Assembly: GCA_016208015.1 (NCBI GenBank)
Contig: JACQYW010000012.1
Span: 496,001 to 560,000, forward strand
DNA length: 64,000 nucleotides
Source of the DNA: Nitrosomonadales bacterium
GTDB lineage: Bacteria; Pseudomonadota; Gammaproteobacteria; Burkholderiales; Gallionellaceae
Reading direction: 5' to 3'
Shown here piece after piece: positions 56,360 to 64,000 of this stretch. The notes below the pieces were generated by a model. It was given only the letters and a program-made list of their open reading frames with translations. It did not search any database and was not told where the DNA came from. The translations under genes and the position numbers were made by a program. How positions within the stretch are numbered: position 1 is the stretch's first letter; each line of letters begins with the position of its first letter.

Positions 56360-59300
56360 TTGAAGATCCATCCCGGTCACCGCTCCGAGTTGAAAACCAC
56401 CGCTGTCGTGATCGCCTTGCTGATATTGGGCTTGGTGCTGGCTTGGGCGTTGCCGCCGTTCCCCGGGGCGCGCGGGATCGCGGGCTATCTGCCGCTGCAC
56501 ACCTTCCTGGAGACGATCGCCATCGTCATTGCGGTGCTGGTGTTTGCGGTGAGCTGGAACGCCTACAGCGGCAAGCTGCCGGGCAACATCGTCCTGCTCG
56601 GTTGCGTGTTCATCGGCATCGCGCTGCTCGATTTCTCGCATACGCTTTCCTTCAACGGGATGCCGGACTTCGTGACGGAGAGCGGTCCGGAAAAGGCGAT
56701 CAATTTCTGGCTGGTGGGCCGTACCCTGGCCGCGGTCACGCTGCTGGTCGTCGCGGTCGCTCCCTGGCGTCCGTTCGCGTCTGCGCTTACCCGCTATCTG
56801 TTGCTGGCTGCGGTCATCACCCTTACTGCGCTCACCCATTGGGTGCTGCTGCTCTATCAGGATTCTCTGCCCCATACCTTCGTGCCGGGCGAGGGACTTA
56901 CTCCGTTCAAAGTCTATTCCGAATACGCGATCATCCTCGTCTGCCTTGCGGGTGCGGCGGTTTTGCTGTGGCGCATGCGCGAGCCGCTGCCGTTCAATGC
57001 CGCGGCGCTGTTCGGCGCGGTGTGTTCGATGGCATTGAGCGAGTTCCTGTTCACGCTCTATGCGGATGTGACCGACATCTACAATCTGCTGGGCCATGTC
57101 TACAAGGCGGTCTCCTATCTGTTCATCTACCGGGCGATCTTCGTCACCACGGTCGAGAGTCCTTACCGCCTGTTGAGCGCTTCGCAGGACAAGCTGAGGG
57201 CGACGCTGGATGCGATCCCCGATCTGCTGTTCGAGCTGGATCTGGACGGCCGCTATCTCGACTTCCACTCGCCGCATACCGAGTTGCTGGCGGCCCCGGC
57301 AGAAGTGTTGATGGGCAGGACAGTGAACGAGATGCTGCCCGCGGATGCGGCCGGCGTGGTCATGTTGGCTTTGCGCGAGGCGCATGAGAAAGGTTCTTCG
57401 GCGGGCGGGCAGTTCGCGCTGCAGCTTGAGCAGGGCAAGGCATGGTTCGAGCTTTCCGTCGCGCGCAAGGCGGTGGAGCCGGGGCAGACGCCGCGCTTCG
57501 TCGTGCTGTCGCGCGACATCACCGAACGCAAGACCGCTGAGCGCGAAGTGCAGCGCCTGTCGCAGCTGTATGCGGCCCTGAGCCAGTGCAACGAGTCCAT
57601 CGTGCGCAGCGGCAGTATCGCGGAGCTGTTGCCGCTCATCTGCCGCGACGTGGTGGATTTCGGCGGGATGAAGATGGCGTGGATAGGCATGCTGGACGAG
57701 CAAAGCAAACAGCTCAAGCCGGTGGCCTCTTACGGCAGCGGCGTGGGGTATCTGGATACGCTGCATATCAGGATGGATGACGCCGCCGCCTCCCAGCCCG
57801 GACCGACCGCCGCCGCGATGAGGCAGGACCAGCCGTTCTGGTGCCAGGATTTCCAGCACGATCCCGCCACTGCGGCATGGCACGAGCAGGGGGAGCGATT
57901 CGGCTGGGGCGCGTCCGCCGCGCTGCCATTGCACCGCGACGGGCAGGTCATCGGGACCTTCAACCTGTATGCCGAGGAGGTCAACGCGTTCGACGAGCGC
58001 GCGCGCAAGCTGCTGTTCGAGATGTCGATGGATATCGATTTTGCGCTGCTCAATTTTGCACGCGAGGCGCAGCGCAAGCAGGCGCAGGCCGAACTTGCCG
58101 ATTCCCGCAATCTGCTCAAGACCATCATCGATACCGCGCCCGTGCGCATCTTCTGGAAGGACCGCGAACTGCGCTATCTGGGATGCAATCCCCCTTTCGC
58201 CGGGGATGCCGGTGAAAAGGGTACCGAGGATGTGATCGGTAAAGACGATTTCCAGTTGGCCTGGAAAGAGCAGGCGGAGCTGTATCGTGCCGATGACCGC
58301 GAGGTCATGGACTCGGGCATCGCGAAACTCTTCTTTGACGAGCCGCAGACCACGCCCGAGGGCAAGCATCTCTGGCTGCGCACCTCCAAGGTGCCGCTCC
58401 GTGATGCGAGCGGTGAGACGAAGGGCGTGCTGGGCATCTACGAGGACATCACGGAGCGCAAGCAGGCGGAGATCGCGCTGCAGCGCAGCGAGGCCGAACT
58501 CAACCGCGCACAGGTGATCGCGCAAGTCGGCAGCTGGACTTTCGATGTCGCAACCCGGAAGTTCGAGGGGTCGGCGGAGGTCTATCGCCTGTATGGCCTG
58601 CCGAACCTTGGCGCCATCGATCTGAAAGACATTGTGCCCATCCTGCACGACGATGACCGCGAAATGGTTCTCGATGCATTGGACAGGGCAGTCGCCGGTG
58701 CCTCGTTCGATATCGAGCACCGTATCGTCGTCGCAGGCAAGGAGCGCTGGTTGACCTCGCACGCAAAAGGCGAACTCGATGCGCAAGGCAGGCCGTGCTC
58801 CGTCATCGGCACTTCGCAGGACATCACCGAACGCAAGCATGCCGAGGCGCGCATCCATTATCTGGCCCATTTCGACGCGCTCACCGGATTGCCCAACCGC
58901 ACCCAGCTGGAAGAGCGCCTGAAATATGCCATCAGCATGGCCAAGCGCGGCAACGAGAACATCGCACTGATGTTCATCGACCTTGACCGCTTCAAGGATA
59001 TCAACGACACGCTGGGCCACAGCGTCGGTGACGGCCTGCTGATCCAGATGGCGATGCGTTTGCGCCAGTTGCTGCGCGAGCAGGACGTGGTGTCGCGCTT
59101 CGGCGGCGACGAATTCATCGTGATGTTGCCCGGTACCGACGTGCGGGGTATATCGCTGGTCGTGCAGAAATTGCTCGATACCATCGCCCAGCCCTACAAG
59201 ATCGAGCATTACGACCTGAACCTCACCGCGTCGGTCGGTATCGCCATCTATCCCGGCGATGGCAAGGATCTGGAATCCCTTTCCAAGAATGCCGATACCG

Positions 59301-60142
59301 CCATGTATCGCGCCAAACACGATGGCCGCAACTGTTTCCGCTTCTTCACCACGGAGATGCAGGAGCGTTCGGCGCGCAACCTGCAACTGGTCAATGACCT
59401 GCGCCACGCGCTAGAGCGCGGACAATTGCACGTGGTCTACCAGCCGCAGCTTTCCCTGGAGGATGGCCGCATCATCGGGGCGGAAGCGTTGCTGCGCTGG
59501 CAGCACCCGGAACTGGGCGCGGTGACGCCGGCGGAATTCATCCCGGTCGCGGAAGACAGCGGGCTGATCCTGCCGATCGGCGAATGGGTGATGCGCCATG
59601 CCGTGCGCCAGGCGAAGGAATGGATGGCGAGCGGGTTCGAGCCGCTGGTCATGGCGGTGAACCTGTCCGCCGTGCAGTTCCGCCATGCCAACCTGCCCGA
59701 CATGGTCTCGCGCATCCTCATGGAGGAAGATATGCCGCCCGAATTTCTGGAACTGGAGCTGACCGAAGGCGTGGCGATGAACGACCCCCAGTCTGCCATC
59801 GCCGTGATGAACAATCTGCATGAGCGCGGCATCCGCATGTCGATAGACGATTTCGGCACCGGCTACTCGTCGCTGAGCTACCTGAAGAAGTTCAAGGTGT
59901 ACAAGCTCAAGATCGACCAGTCGTTCGTGCGCGACATCAGCACCGATCCGGAAGACCGGGCCATCGTCAACACCGTCATCAACATCGCCAGGAGCCTCGG
60001 CATGAGGACCATCGCCGAAGGCGTCGAGACCGCGGGGCAACTGGCGTTCCTGCGTGAGCAGGGGTGCGACGAGGTGCAGGGCTATTACTACAGCAAGCCG
60101 CTGTCTGCCGAGCAGTTCGCGGCCTTCGTTCGCGCCAGATGA
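56360..60142 (+). CDS. MASE3-PAS-GAF-PAS-PAS-GGDEF-EAL c-di-GMP signalling protein
   Basis: About 1260 aa. TTG 56360 is preferred because GAAGGAAG lies six bases upstream; ATG 56312 or 56255 are alternatives. The N-terminus is a multi-helix MASE3-type membrane sensor (LHTFLETIAIVIAVLVFAVS). Then come a PAS, a GAF (about 415-570), two more PAS domains (each ending in a DITERK linker), GGDEF at about 915-919 with an intact RxxD inhibitory site (REQD), and a complete EAL domain (EALLRW, VNLSAVQ, DDFGTGYSS, LKIDQSFV). It could both make and degrade c-di-GMP, switching in response to membrane, redox or small-molecule signals. Confidence 0.9.
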   Translation: MKIHPGHRSELKTTAVVIALLILGLVLAWALPPFPGARGIAGYLPLHTFLETIAIVIAVLVFAVSWNAYSGKLPGNIVLLGCVFIGIALLDFSHTLSFNGMPDFVTESGPEKAINFWLVGRTLAAVTLLVVAVAPWRPFASALTRYLLLAAVITLTALTHWVLLLYQDSLPHTFVPGEGLTPFKVYSEYAIILVCLAGAAVLLWRMREPLPFNAAALFGAVCSMALSEFLFTLYADVTDIYNLLGHVYKAVSYLFIYRAIFVTTVESPYRLLSASQDKLRATLDAIPDLLFELDLDGRYLDFHSPHTELLAAPAEVLMGRTVNEMLPADAAGVVMLALREAHEKGSSAGGQFALQLEQGKAWFELSVARKAVEPGQTPRFVVLSRDITERKTAEREVQRLSQLYAALSQCNESIVRSGSIAELLPLICRDVVDFGGMKMAWIGMLDEQSKQLKPVASYGSGVGYLDTLHIRMDDAAASQPGPTAAAMRQDQPFWCQDFQHDPATAAWHEQGERFGWGASAALPLHRDGQVIGTFNLYAEEVNAFDERARKLLFEMSMDIDFALLNFAREAQRKQAQAELADSRNLLKTIIDTAPVRIFWKDRELRYLGCNPPFAGDAGEKGTEDVIGKDDFQLAWKEQAELYRADDREVMDSGIAKLFFDEPQTTPEGKHLWLRTSKVPLRDASGETKGVLGIYEDITERKQAEIALQRSEAELNRAQVIAQVGSWTFDVATRKFEGSAEVYRLYGLPNLGAIDLKDIVPILHDDDREMVLDALDRAVAGASFDIEHRIVVAGKERWLTSHAKGELDAQGRPCSVIGTSQDITERKHAEARIHYLAHFDALTGLPNRTQLEERLKYAISMAKRGNENIALMFIDLDRFKDINDTLGHSVGDGLLIQMAMRLRQLLREQDVVSRFGGDEFIVMLPGTDVRGISLVVQKLLDTIAQPYKIEHYDLNLTASVGIAIYPGDGKDLESLSKNADTAMYRAKHDGRNCFRFFTTEMQERSARNLQLVNDLRHALERGQLHVVYQPQLSLEDGRIIGAEALLRWQHPELGAVTPAEFIPVAEDSGLILPIGEWVMRHAVRQAKEWMASGFEPLVMAVNLSAVQFRHANLPDMVSRILMEEDMPPEFLELELTEGVAMNDPQSAIAVMNNLHERGIRMSIDDFGTGYSSLSYLKKFKVYKLKIDQSFVRDISTDPEDRAIVNTVINIARSLGMRTIAEGVETAGQLAFLREQGCDEVQGYYYSKPLSAEQFAAFVRAR

Positions 60143-60198
60143 TCCCGCCAAGCCGCCGCCGCTCACTGTAAGACATTCACCTTGATGTACGCGCCGCC

Positions 60199-60225
60199 TT
60201 CCGCCCTGTCGGGCGAAGGTATAAT
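60199..60225 (+). promoter_or_regulatory. promoter of djlA
   Basis: A perfect -10 TATAAT at 60220-60225, 35 bases before the start; the -35 (TTCCGC at 60199-60204) is weak and close-spaced. Confidence 0.45.
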
Positions 60226-60260
60226 GCGCGCCTTCTTTTTTCTTTCGTTCTGGAGTCGCC

Positions 60261-61034
60261 TTGTTCAAGCTCATCGGTATCGCTGCGGGTTATTACTTTT
60301 TCGGATGGTGGGGTGTGCTGTTCGGCCTGATCCTCGGTTCGGTCATCGACCGCATCCGCGCGCTGGGTCAGGGGGCGATGAATCCCTTGCAGAACGCGGT
60401 GCGCCAGGCGGTGTTCCTGGAGACGGTGTTCATCTCGATGGGCAAGTTGGCCAAAGCGGACGGGCGCGTGTCGGAAGAGGAGATCGAGCATGTCGAGCAG
60501 TTCATGCAGAAGCTGGGCATGACGCCGGAACATCGCCAGCAGGCCATCGCGCTGTTCAAGAAAGGCGCTGCTCCCGAATTCGACATCGATCCGACCTTCA
60601 AGCGTTTCATGGCGGTGTGCGGGCATACGCGCAACCTGAAAGAGATGCTGCTGATCTACCTGATCGTGATGGCGCTGGCGGACGGCCATTTCCATCCGGC
60701 GGAGGAGGAGTTGCTGACCGATATCGCGGGCCGTCTGGGTTACGGCCGCGAAGCGTTCAAGCGCCTGATGGACATGGTGCTGAACCAGAGCCATTTCGGC
60801 GGCGGACAGGTCACCACAGAGGCGGCGCTGGACGATGCCTACAAGGCGCTGGGCTTGACGAAGGACAGCACTGATGCCGAGATCAAGCGCGCGTACCGCA
60901 AGCTGATGAGCCAGTACCACCCGGACAAGCTGATCGGGCAGGGCATGCCGGAAGACATGATCAAGATGGCGACGGAACAGGCGAAGGACATCCAGCTCGC
61001 CTACGACCTGATCAAGAAACAGCGCAACCTCTGA
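60261..61034 (+). CDS. djlA: membrane-anchored co-chaperone DjlA
   Basis: 257 aa, read from TTG 60261 with TGGAG five bases upstream. An N-terminal membrane segment (LIGIAAGYYFFGWWGVLFG), a TerB-like helical domain (about 45-170, with KADGRVSEEE and ADGHFHPAEEE) and a C-terminal J domain with the HPD motif (MSQYHPDKL). DjlA stimulates DnaK at the inner membrane. Followed closely by a phosphatase gene. Confidence 0.9.
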   Translation: MFKLIGIAAGYYFFGWWGVLFGLILGSVIDRIRALGQGAMNPLQNAVRQAVFLETVFISMGKLAKADGRVSEEEIEHVEQFMQKLGMTPEHRQQAIALFKKGAAPEFDIDPTFKRFMAVCGHTRNLKEMLLIYLIVMALADGHFHPAEEELLTDIAGRLGYGREAFKRLMDMVLNQSHFGGGQVTTEAALDDAYKALGLTKDSTDAEIKRAYRKLMSQYHPDKLIGQGMPEDMIKMATEQAKDIQLAYDLIKKQRNL

Positions 61035-61047
61035 ATTAGCAAATCAC

Positions 61048-61590
61048 ATGAAGATCATCCTGGTGCGCCACGGCGAGAGCGAGGGCAACGTCAAGAACGA
61101 GATCAACGACGACCCCGGGCGCATCGTCAATCTGACCGCGCGCGGCAGGGCGCAGGCTGCGGCCACGGCGGAGCGCTTGCGCGAGATGCCGTTCACCCAT
61201 GCCTATGTGTCGCAGTTCCCGCGCGCGCAGCAGACAGCAGCGATCCTGTTGCAGCATCACACACTGGATCTGCATATCGACGCGCGTCTGAACGAGCGCA
61301 TCTCCGGCATGGATGGACTGCATGTGGATGTGTTCAACGATCTGGTGCGCCCCGATTATCTGCACATCAAACCGCCCGGGGGCGAGTCGTTCATCGAGCA
61401 GATGGGGCGTTTGCGCAGCTTCCTCGACGAAGCCGCAACGCGCCATCCGGACGCCGTCGTGCTGGCGGTGTCGCACGAGAATCCCATCGTGGCCGCGCTG
61501 TGCCTGACGAGCACAGACCCCGCAGCCACTTCACGGCGTGGTGTCGTCAATTGCGAATGGGTGGAGCTGGAGTGGCCTGCGGCCAGATGA
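61048..61590 (+). CDS. histidine phosphatase (phosphoglycerate mutase-like)
   Basis: 180 aa. IILVRHGESEGN at the N-terminus carries the phosphorylated His, and AVSHENPI the second catalytic His. Small single-domain members act on phosphorylated metabolites, nucleotides or proteins; the substrate cannot be told here. Thirteen bases after djlA, so in the same operon. Confidence 0.85.
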   Translation: MKIILVRHGESEGNVKNEINDDPGRIVNLTARGRAQAAATAERLREMPFTHAYVSQFPRAQQTAAILLQHHTLDLHIDARLNERISGMDGLHVDVFNDLVRPDYLHIKPPGGESFIEQMGRLRSFLDEAATRHPDAVVLAVSHENPIVAALCLTSTDPAATSRRGVVNCEWVELEWPAAR

Positions 61591-61601
61591 GTCGGTGAGT
61601 C

Positions 61602-61982
61602 TCAGGCCGTGGTGTCGATCACGGTGCCGACGTTCTCGGTTCCTGTCGTTGTGACGTTGGTGACGAGGGCGCTGGTCTGGGTCACCGTTTCGGGAAGTTT
61701 GGTGTAGACCTCGGCCAACTGGGTCTGCGCCTCTCCGATCGACTCTGCAGCACGGAGTCCCATGTTCGCCTGATTGGCTTTGGCCTGCGCCTGACCGGCC
61801 TTGACCTCGAGTGAGCGCGCATTCTCCTGCGCGCGCTGGGCGGCTGCTCTGGCATCACTGGCTTGCGATTGCAGCGCACGCGCCACCAGCGTGGCCTGAT
61901 CGGCAGCACGTTGCACTTGTTGGGATCTGAGCTGTTGCCACATGCCGCTGGTGACAGTTGTTGCTGACGATACGGTTGACAT
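61602..61982 (-). CDS. small Ala/Gln-rich coiled-coil protein
   Basis: 126 aa, no signal peptide. The middle (about 20-95) is an Ala/Gln-rich helix with heptad-like repeats (QATLVARALQSQASDARAAA, NARSLEVKAGQAQAKA). The last residues, GTVIDTTA, resemble the conserved C-terminal tail of short YjfB-like motility proteins. Family not certain. It converges on the phosphatase gene, with 11 bases between the stops. Confidence 0.6.
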   Translation of the reverse strand: MSTVSSATTVTSGMWQQLRSQQVQRAADQATLVARALQSQASDARAAAQRAQENARSLEVKAGQAQAKANQANMGLRAAESIGEAQTQLAEVYTKLPETVTQTSALVTNVTTTGTENVGTVIDTTA

Positions 61983-62152
61983 GATGCCTCCTGCTTCAAC
62001 CTTCTGCGAAAAATCATACGCTTCAGCCGCGGCTTATTCAATAAGCCGCTACCCTGCCGCGTGTTCTTTCAAATACCCATATAAACAATGTTTACGCTTT
62101 CCATCTGTGCGGCAACGCACGCAAACCACCCTGTTGATCCAATGGTAATTGA

Positions 62153-62181
62153 TTGACTTATATAGACTATCCGCCTATAAA
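62153..62181 (+). promoter_or_regulatory. promoter of the MASE1-GGDEF gene
   Basis: TTGACT (62153-62158), exactly 17 bases, TATAAA (62176-62181): five of six consensus bases in each box. Confidence 0.75.
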
Positions 62182-62217
62182 TCCAATCAAATAAAAGATA
62201 ATCAAAAGGGGAGAACT

Positions 62218-62238
62218 ATGGTTTGGGCTCGCACATGA
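62218..62238 (+). CDS. six-codon leader peptide overlapping the diguanylate cyclase start
   Basis: AGGGGAGAA lies just before ATG 62218, the best ribosome site in the leader, but that frame reads only M-V-W-A-R-T then TGA. The TGA overlaps ATG 62235 of the cyclase (ATGA). Translation of the leader may be needed to load ribosomes on the main gene. Confidence 0.45.
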   Translation: MVWART

Positions 62239-63995
62239 ACCGTGGGAGTGTGATGCCGTTCATTTTCAGATCTGCTGGTCTGCTGGTCGCTTACCTTGTC
62301 GCAGCCCAGTTCGGCATGGTCTTTGGCACGGTGGGCAGCAGTGTCACGATATTCTGGCCCTCGGCCGGTATCGCATTGGCCGCTTTGCTGTTGGGCGGGG
62401 TGCGCTATCTTCCGGCGGTGTTCGTGGCGGCCTATCTCGCTGCGCTGTCGATCGATGCGCCGCCGATCTATGCGCTGGGCGCATCGGTCGGCAATACGCT
62501 TGAGACCTATATCGGTTATTCCCTGCTCCGCCACTTCGGCAATATCGATCTCTCGCTGCGGAAAGTGCCCGATCTGTTCCTGGTCATCCTGCTGGGCGGA
62601 GTGATCCCCTCGGTCGCGAGTGCCGCGCTGGGGCCGGTGACGTTGCTGGCAGCGGGCGTCATCACTCCGGATATCCTGCCGGTCATCATGTGGCGCTGGT
62701 GGCGCGCCGATGTGCTGGGTGTCGCCTTCATCACGCCGCTCATCCTGGTTTTCGCCAAGAGCAGATTCAGTTTCTTCAAACGTGATCTCGCGTGGGAGAT
62801 GCTCGCGTTGTGGTCGGCATCTTTTTTCATCGGGCAGAACATCTTTCTCGGCTGGGCTTTGCCGCTGGTCGAACTCGATCAGCCGCTTGCTCTGGCTTGG
62901 GTGTTCCCTGCGCTGTTCTGGGCCGGTCTGCGCACCGGCAGAAGGAACACCGGACTGATCCAGTTGTTGTTCATCTCGCAGGCACTGGCGAGCGCCTATC
63001 TGCACACCGGCTATTTTGCGGATGATTTCGTGCAATACGGCTTGGCCAACTTCTGGATGTTCTCGATGCTGCTGGCTGTGATGGGAATGGCGCTGGCGGT
63101 GCTTGCTTCCGCGCAGCGCAGGGCAATGTATCGGCTCGCACTCAATGCCAAGGTGTTTGCGGTCAGCAATGACGGCATCGTCATCACAGATGCCGACAAC
63201 GACATCGTGGAGATCAATCCCGCGTTCACGGACCTGACCGGATATGCGCGCGGTGAGGTGATCGGCAGGAATCCGAGGTTGCTTACCTCCGGCAGGCAGA
63301 GCCGCGAGTTCTACGCGGATATGTGGAAGTCGCTGGTGGAGTTCGGCCATTGGCAAGGTGAGATATGGAACCGGCGCAAGGATGGTTCGCTCTATCTGGA
63401 GAAGCTGTCCATCCACACGCTCACGGACGAGAACAACAAACCGATCAACCGCATCGGCATCTTCTCCGACATCACGCTGAGCAAGGCGGAGCAGGAGACG
63501 GTCGCCCATCAGGCGCAGCATGACTATCTCACCAATCTGCCGAACCGCTTGCTGTTCCGCGACCGGTTCAACCAGCAACTGGCCATGTCCAAACGGCATG
63601 CCAGGAAATTCGCCGTCATCTATCTCGATCTCGACCAGTTCAAGCCGGTGAACGATACGCTGGGACACCAGACGGGCGACCAGCTGCTGGTGGCGGTGGC
63701 GGAAAGGCTGACATCGCTGGTACGGGAGATCGATACGGTCTCGCGCTTCGGCGGCGACGAGTTCGCGATCCTGGTCTCGGAAGTCATCACCCGGAACGAC
63801 GTCAGCAATCTGGCCGAGAAGATACTGGTTGCGCTGAGCGAACCGTTCGATATCGACGATCATGTGGTCAGCGTAACGGGGAGTCTCGGCATCGCCCTGT
63901 ACCCGGACGACGGCGGGGATATGGAAACGATCTTGAGCCATGCCGATGCGGCCATGTATCAGGCCAAACGCAGAGGCTGCAATACCTATTGCTGA
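62235..63995 (+). CDS. MASE1-PAS-GGDEF diguanylate cyclase
   Basis: 586 aa from ATG 62235; ATG 62253, with GGGAG four bases upstream, is an alternative that loses six residues. The N-terminal 300 residues form a MASE1 membrane sensor (TVGSSVTIFWPSAGIALAAL, MWRWWRADVLGVAFITPLIL). A PAS domain (about 310-420) is followed by GGDEF at about 506-510 with an intact RxxD inhibitory site (REID). It should synthesise c-di-GMP. No EAL domain follows before the stop, five bases from the end of the window. Confidence 0.9.
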   Translation: MNRGSVMPFIFRSAGLLVAYLVAAQFGMVFGTVGSSVTIFWPSAGIALAALLLGGVRYLPAVFVAAYLAALSIDAPPIYALGASVGNTLETYIGYSLLRHFGNIDLSLRKVPDLFLVILLGGVIPSVASAALGPVTLLAAGVITPDILPVIMWRWWRADVLGVAFITPLILVFAKSRFSFFKRDLAWEMLALWSASFFIGQNIFLGWALPLVELDQPLALAWVFPALFWAGLRTGRRNTGLIQLLFISQALASAYLHTGYFADDFVQYGLANFWMFSMLLAVMGMALAVLASAQRRAMYRLALNAKVFAVSNDGIVITDADNDIVEINPAFTDLTGYARGEVIGRNPRLLTSGRQSREFYADMWKSLVEFGHWQGEIWNRRKDGSLYLEKLSIHTLTDENNKPINRIGIFSDITLSKAEQETVAHQAQHDYLTNLPNRLLFRDRFNQQLAMSKRHARKFAVIYLDLDQFKPVNDTLGHQTGDQLLVAVAERLTSLVREIDTVSRFGGDEFAILVSEVITRNDVSNLAEKILVALSEPFDIDDHVVSVTGSLGIALYPDDGGDMETILSHADAAMYQAKRRGCNTYC

Positions 63996-64000
63996 GTACG

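Noticed and set aside
56258..59407. 1049-codon minus-strand frame opposite the MASE3-GGDEF-EAL gene
   Set aside because: Shadow of a real gene whose domains are all intact.

Overview
The window reads as chromosomal DNA of a Betaproteobacterium, most likely of the Gallionellaceae/Nitrosomonadales type (neutrophilic iron oxidisers such as Sideroxydans or Gallionella). Three things point there: the conserved block gyrA-serC-pheA-hisC-aroF-tyrA-aroA/cmk-rpsA-ihfB-lapA-lapB-pyrF-rfaE-hldD, the generally high GC content, and an operon headed by a fused monohaem cytochrome/outer-membrane barrel resembling the Fe(II) oxidase Cyc2. The assignment is by recognition; no database search was possible.

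Layout. 1-540: a ribbon-helix-helix antitoxin and a RelE/ParE-type toxin broken by two single-base deletions. 879-3705: a three-gene cytochrome c operon (Cyc2-like porin-cytochrome plus two dihaem c4-like cytochromes), bounded and subdivided by tetraloop terminators. 3882-4573: an AbrB/PIN toxin-antitoxin pair with a visible promoter and operator. 4712-20970: a long co-directional housekeeping block (DNA gyrase A, serine/aromatic/histidine biosynthesis, an AroA-Cmk fusion, ribosomal protein S1, IHF beta, LapAB, PyrF and heptose synthesis) with many 1-4 base overlaps. 21026-25312: envelope proteins, a ComEA-like protein and the cysK-cysM pair. 25463-28403: amidase amiC, tsaE, divergent queG and a tRNA-Lys. 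28462-32890 (minus strand): a degenerate EAL protein, an acyl-CoA ligase and an outer-membrane protein. 33015-40004: a WbuC-type cupin and the methylcitrate-cycle operon gntR-prpB-prpC-prpD-prpE on the minus strand, with a pair of palindromic operators. 40245-44801: a thioredoxin-like/DsbD-like membrane protein, a hypothetical protein and a P2-type cation ATPase. 45148-46818: ettA.

46851-52700 is an accessory island. It begins with an AT-rich, RloC/PrrC-like ABC ATPase carrying a zinc hook and a candidate anticodon-nuclease tail. A run of toxin-antitoxin units follows: DUF4160 with DUF2442-HTH, Phd with PIN, zeta kinase with a 51-aa partner, Phd with ParE, and a lone DUF2442 protein. Copies of a short 'TGGGGYCAG..TCG..AAT' repeat lie between the first of these units.

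52951-63995: a small membrane protein, a DUF3857/transglutaminase protein, an outer-membrane protein, two large c-di-GMP signalling proteins (MASE3-PAS-GAF-PAS-PAS-GGDEF-EAL and MASE1-PAS-GGDEF), djlA, a histidine phosphatase and a small coiled-coil protein.

How it fits together: the cytochrome operon suggests extracellular electron intake, and the prp operon plus acyl-CoA ligase suggest that organic acids can also be used. The c-di-GMP proteins suggest surface or redox-dependent lifestyle control. The most promising places for new biology are the RloC/TA island, the zeta plus small-protein pair, the GntR operator pair and the Cyc2-like operon. No rRNA, CRISPR array or complete insertion sequence was seen.
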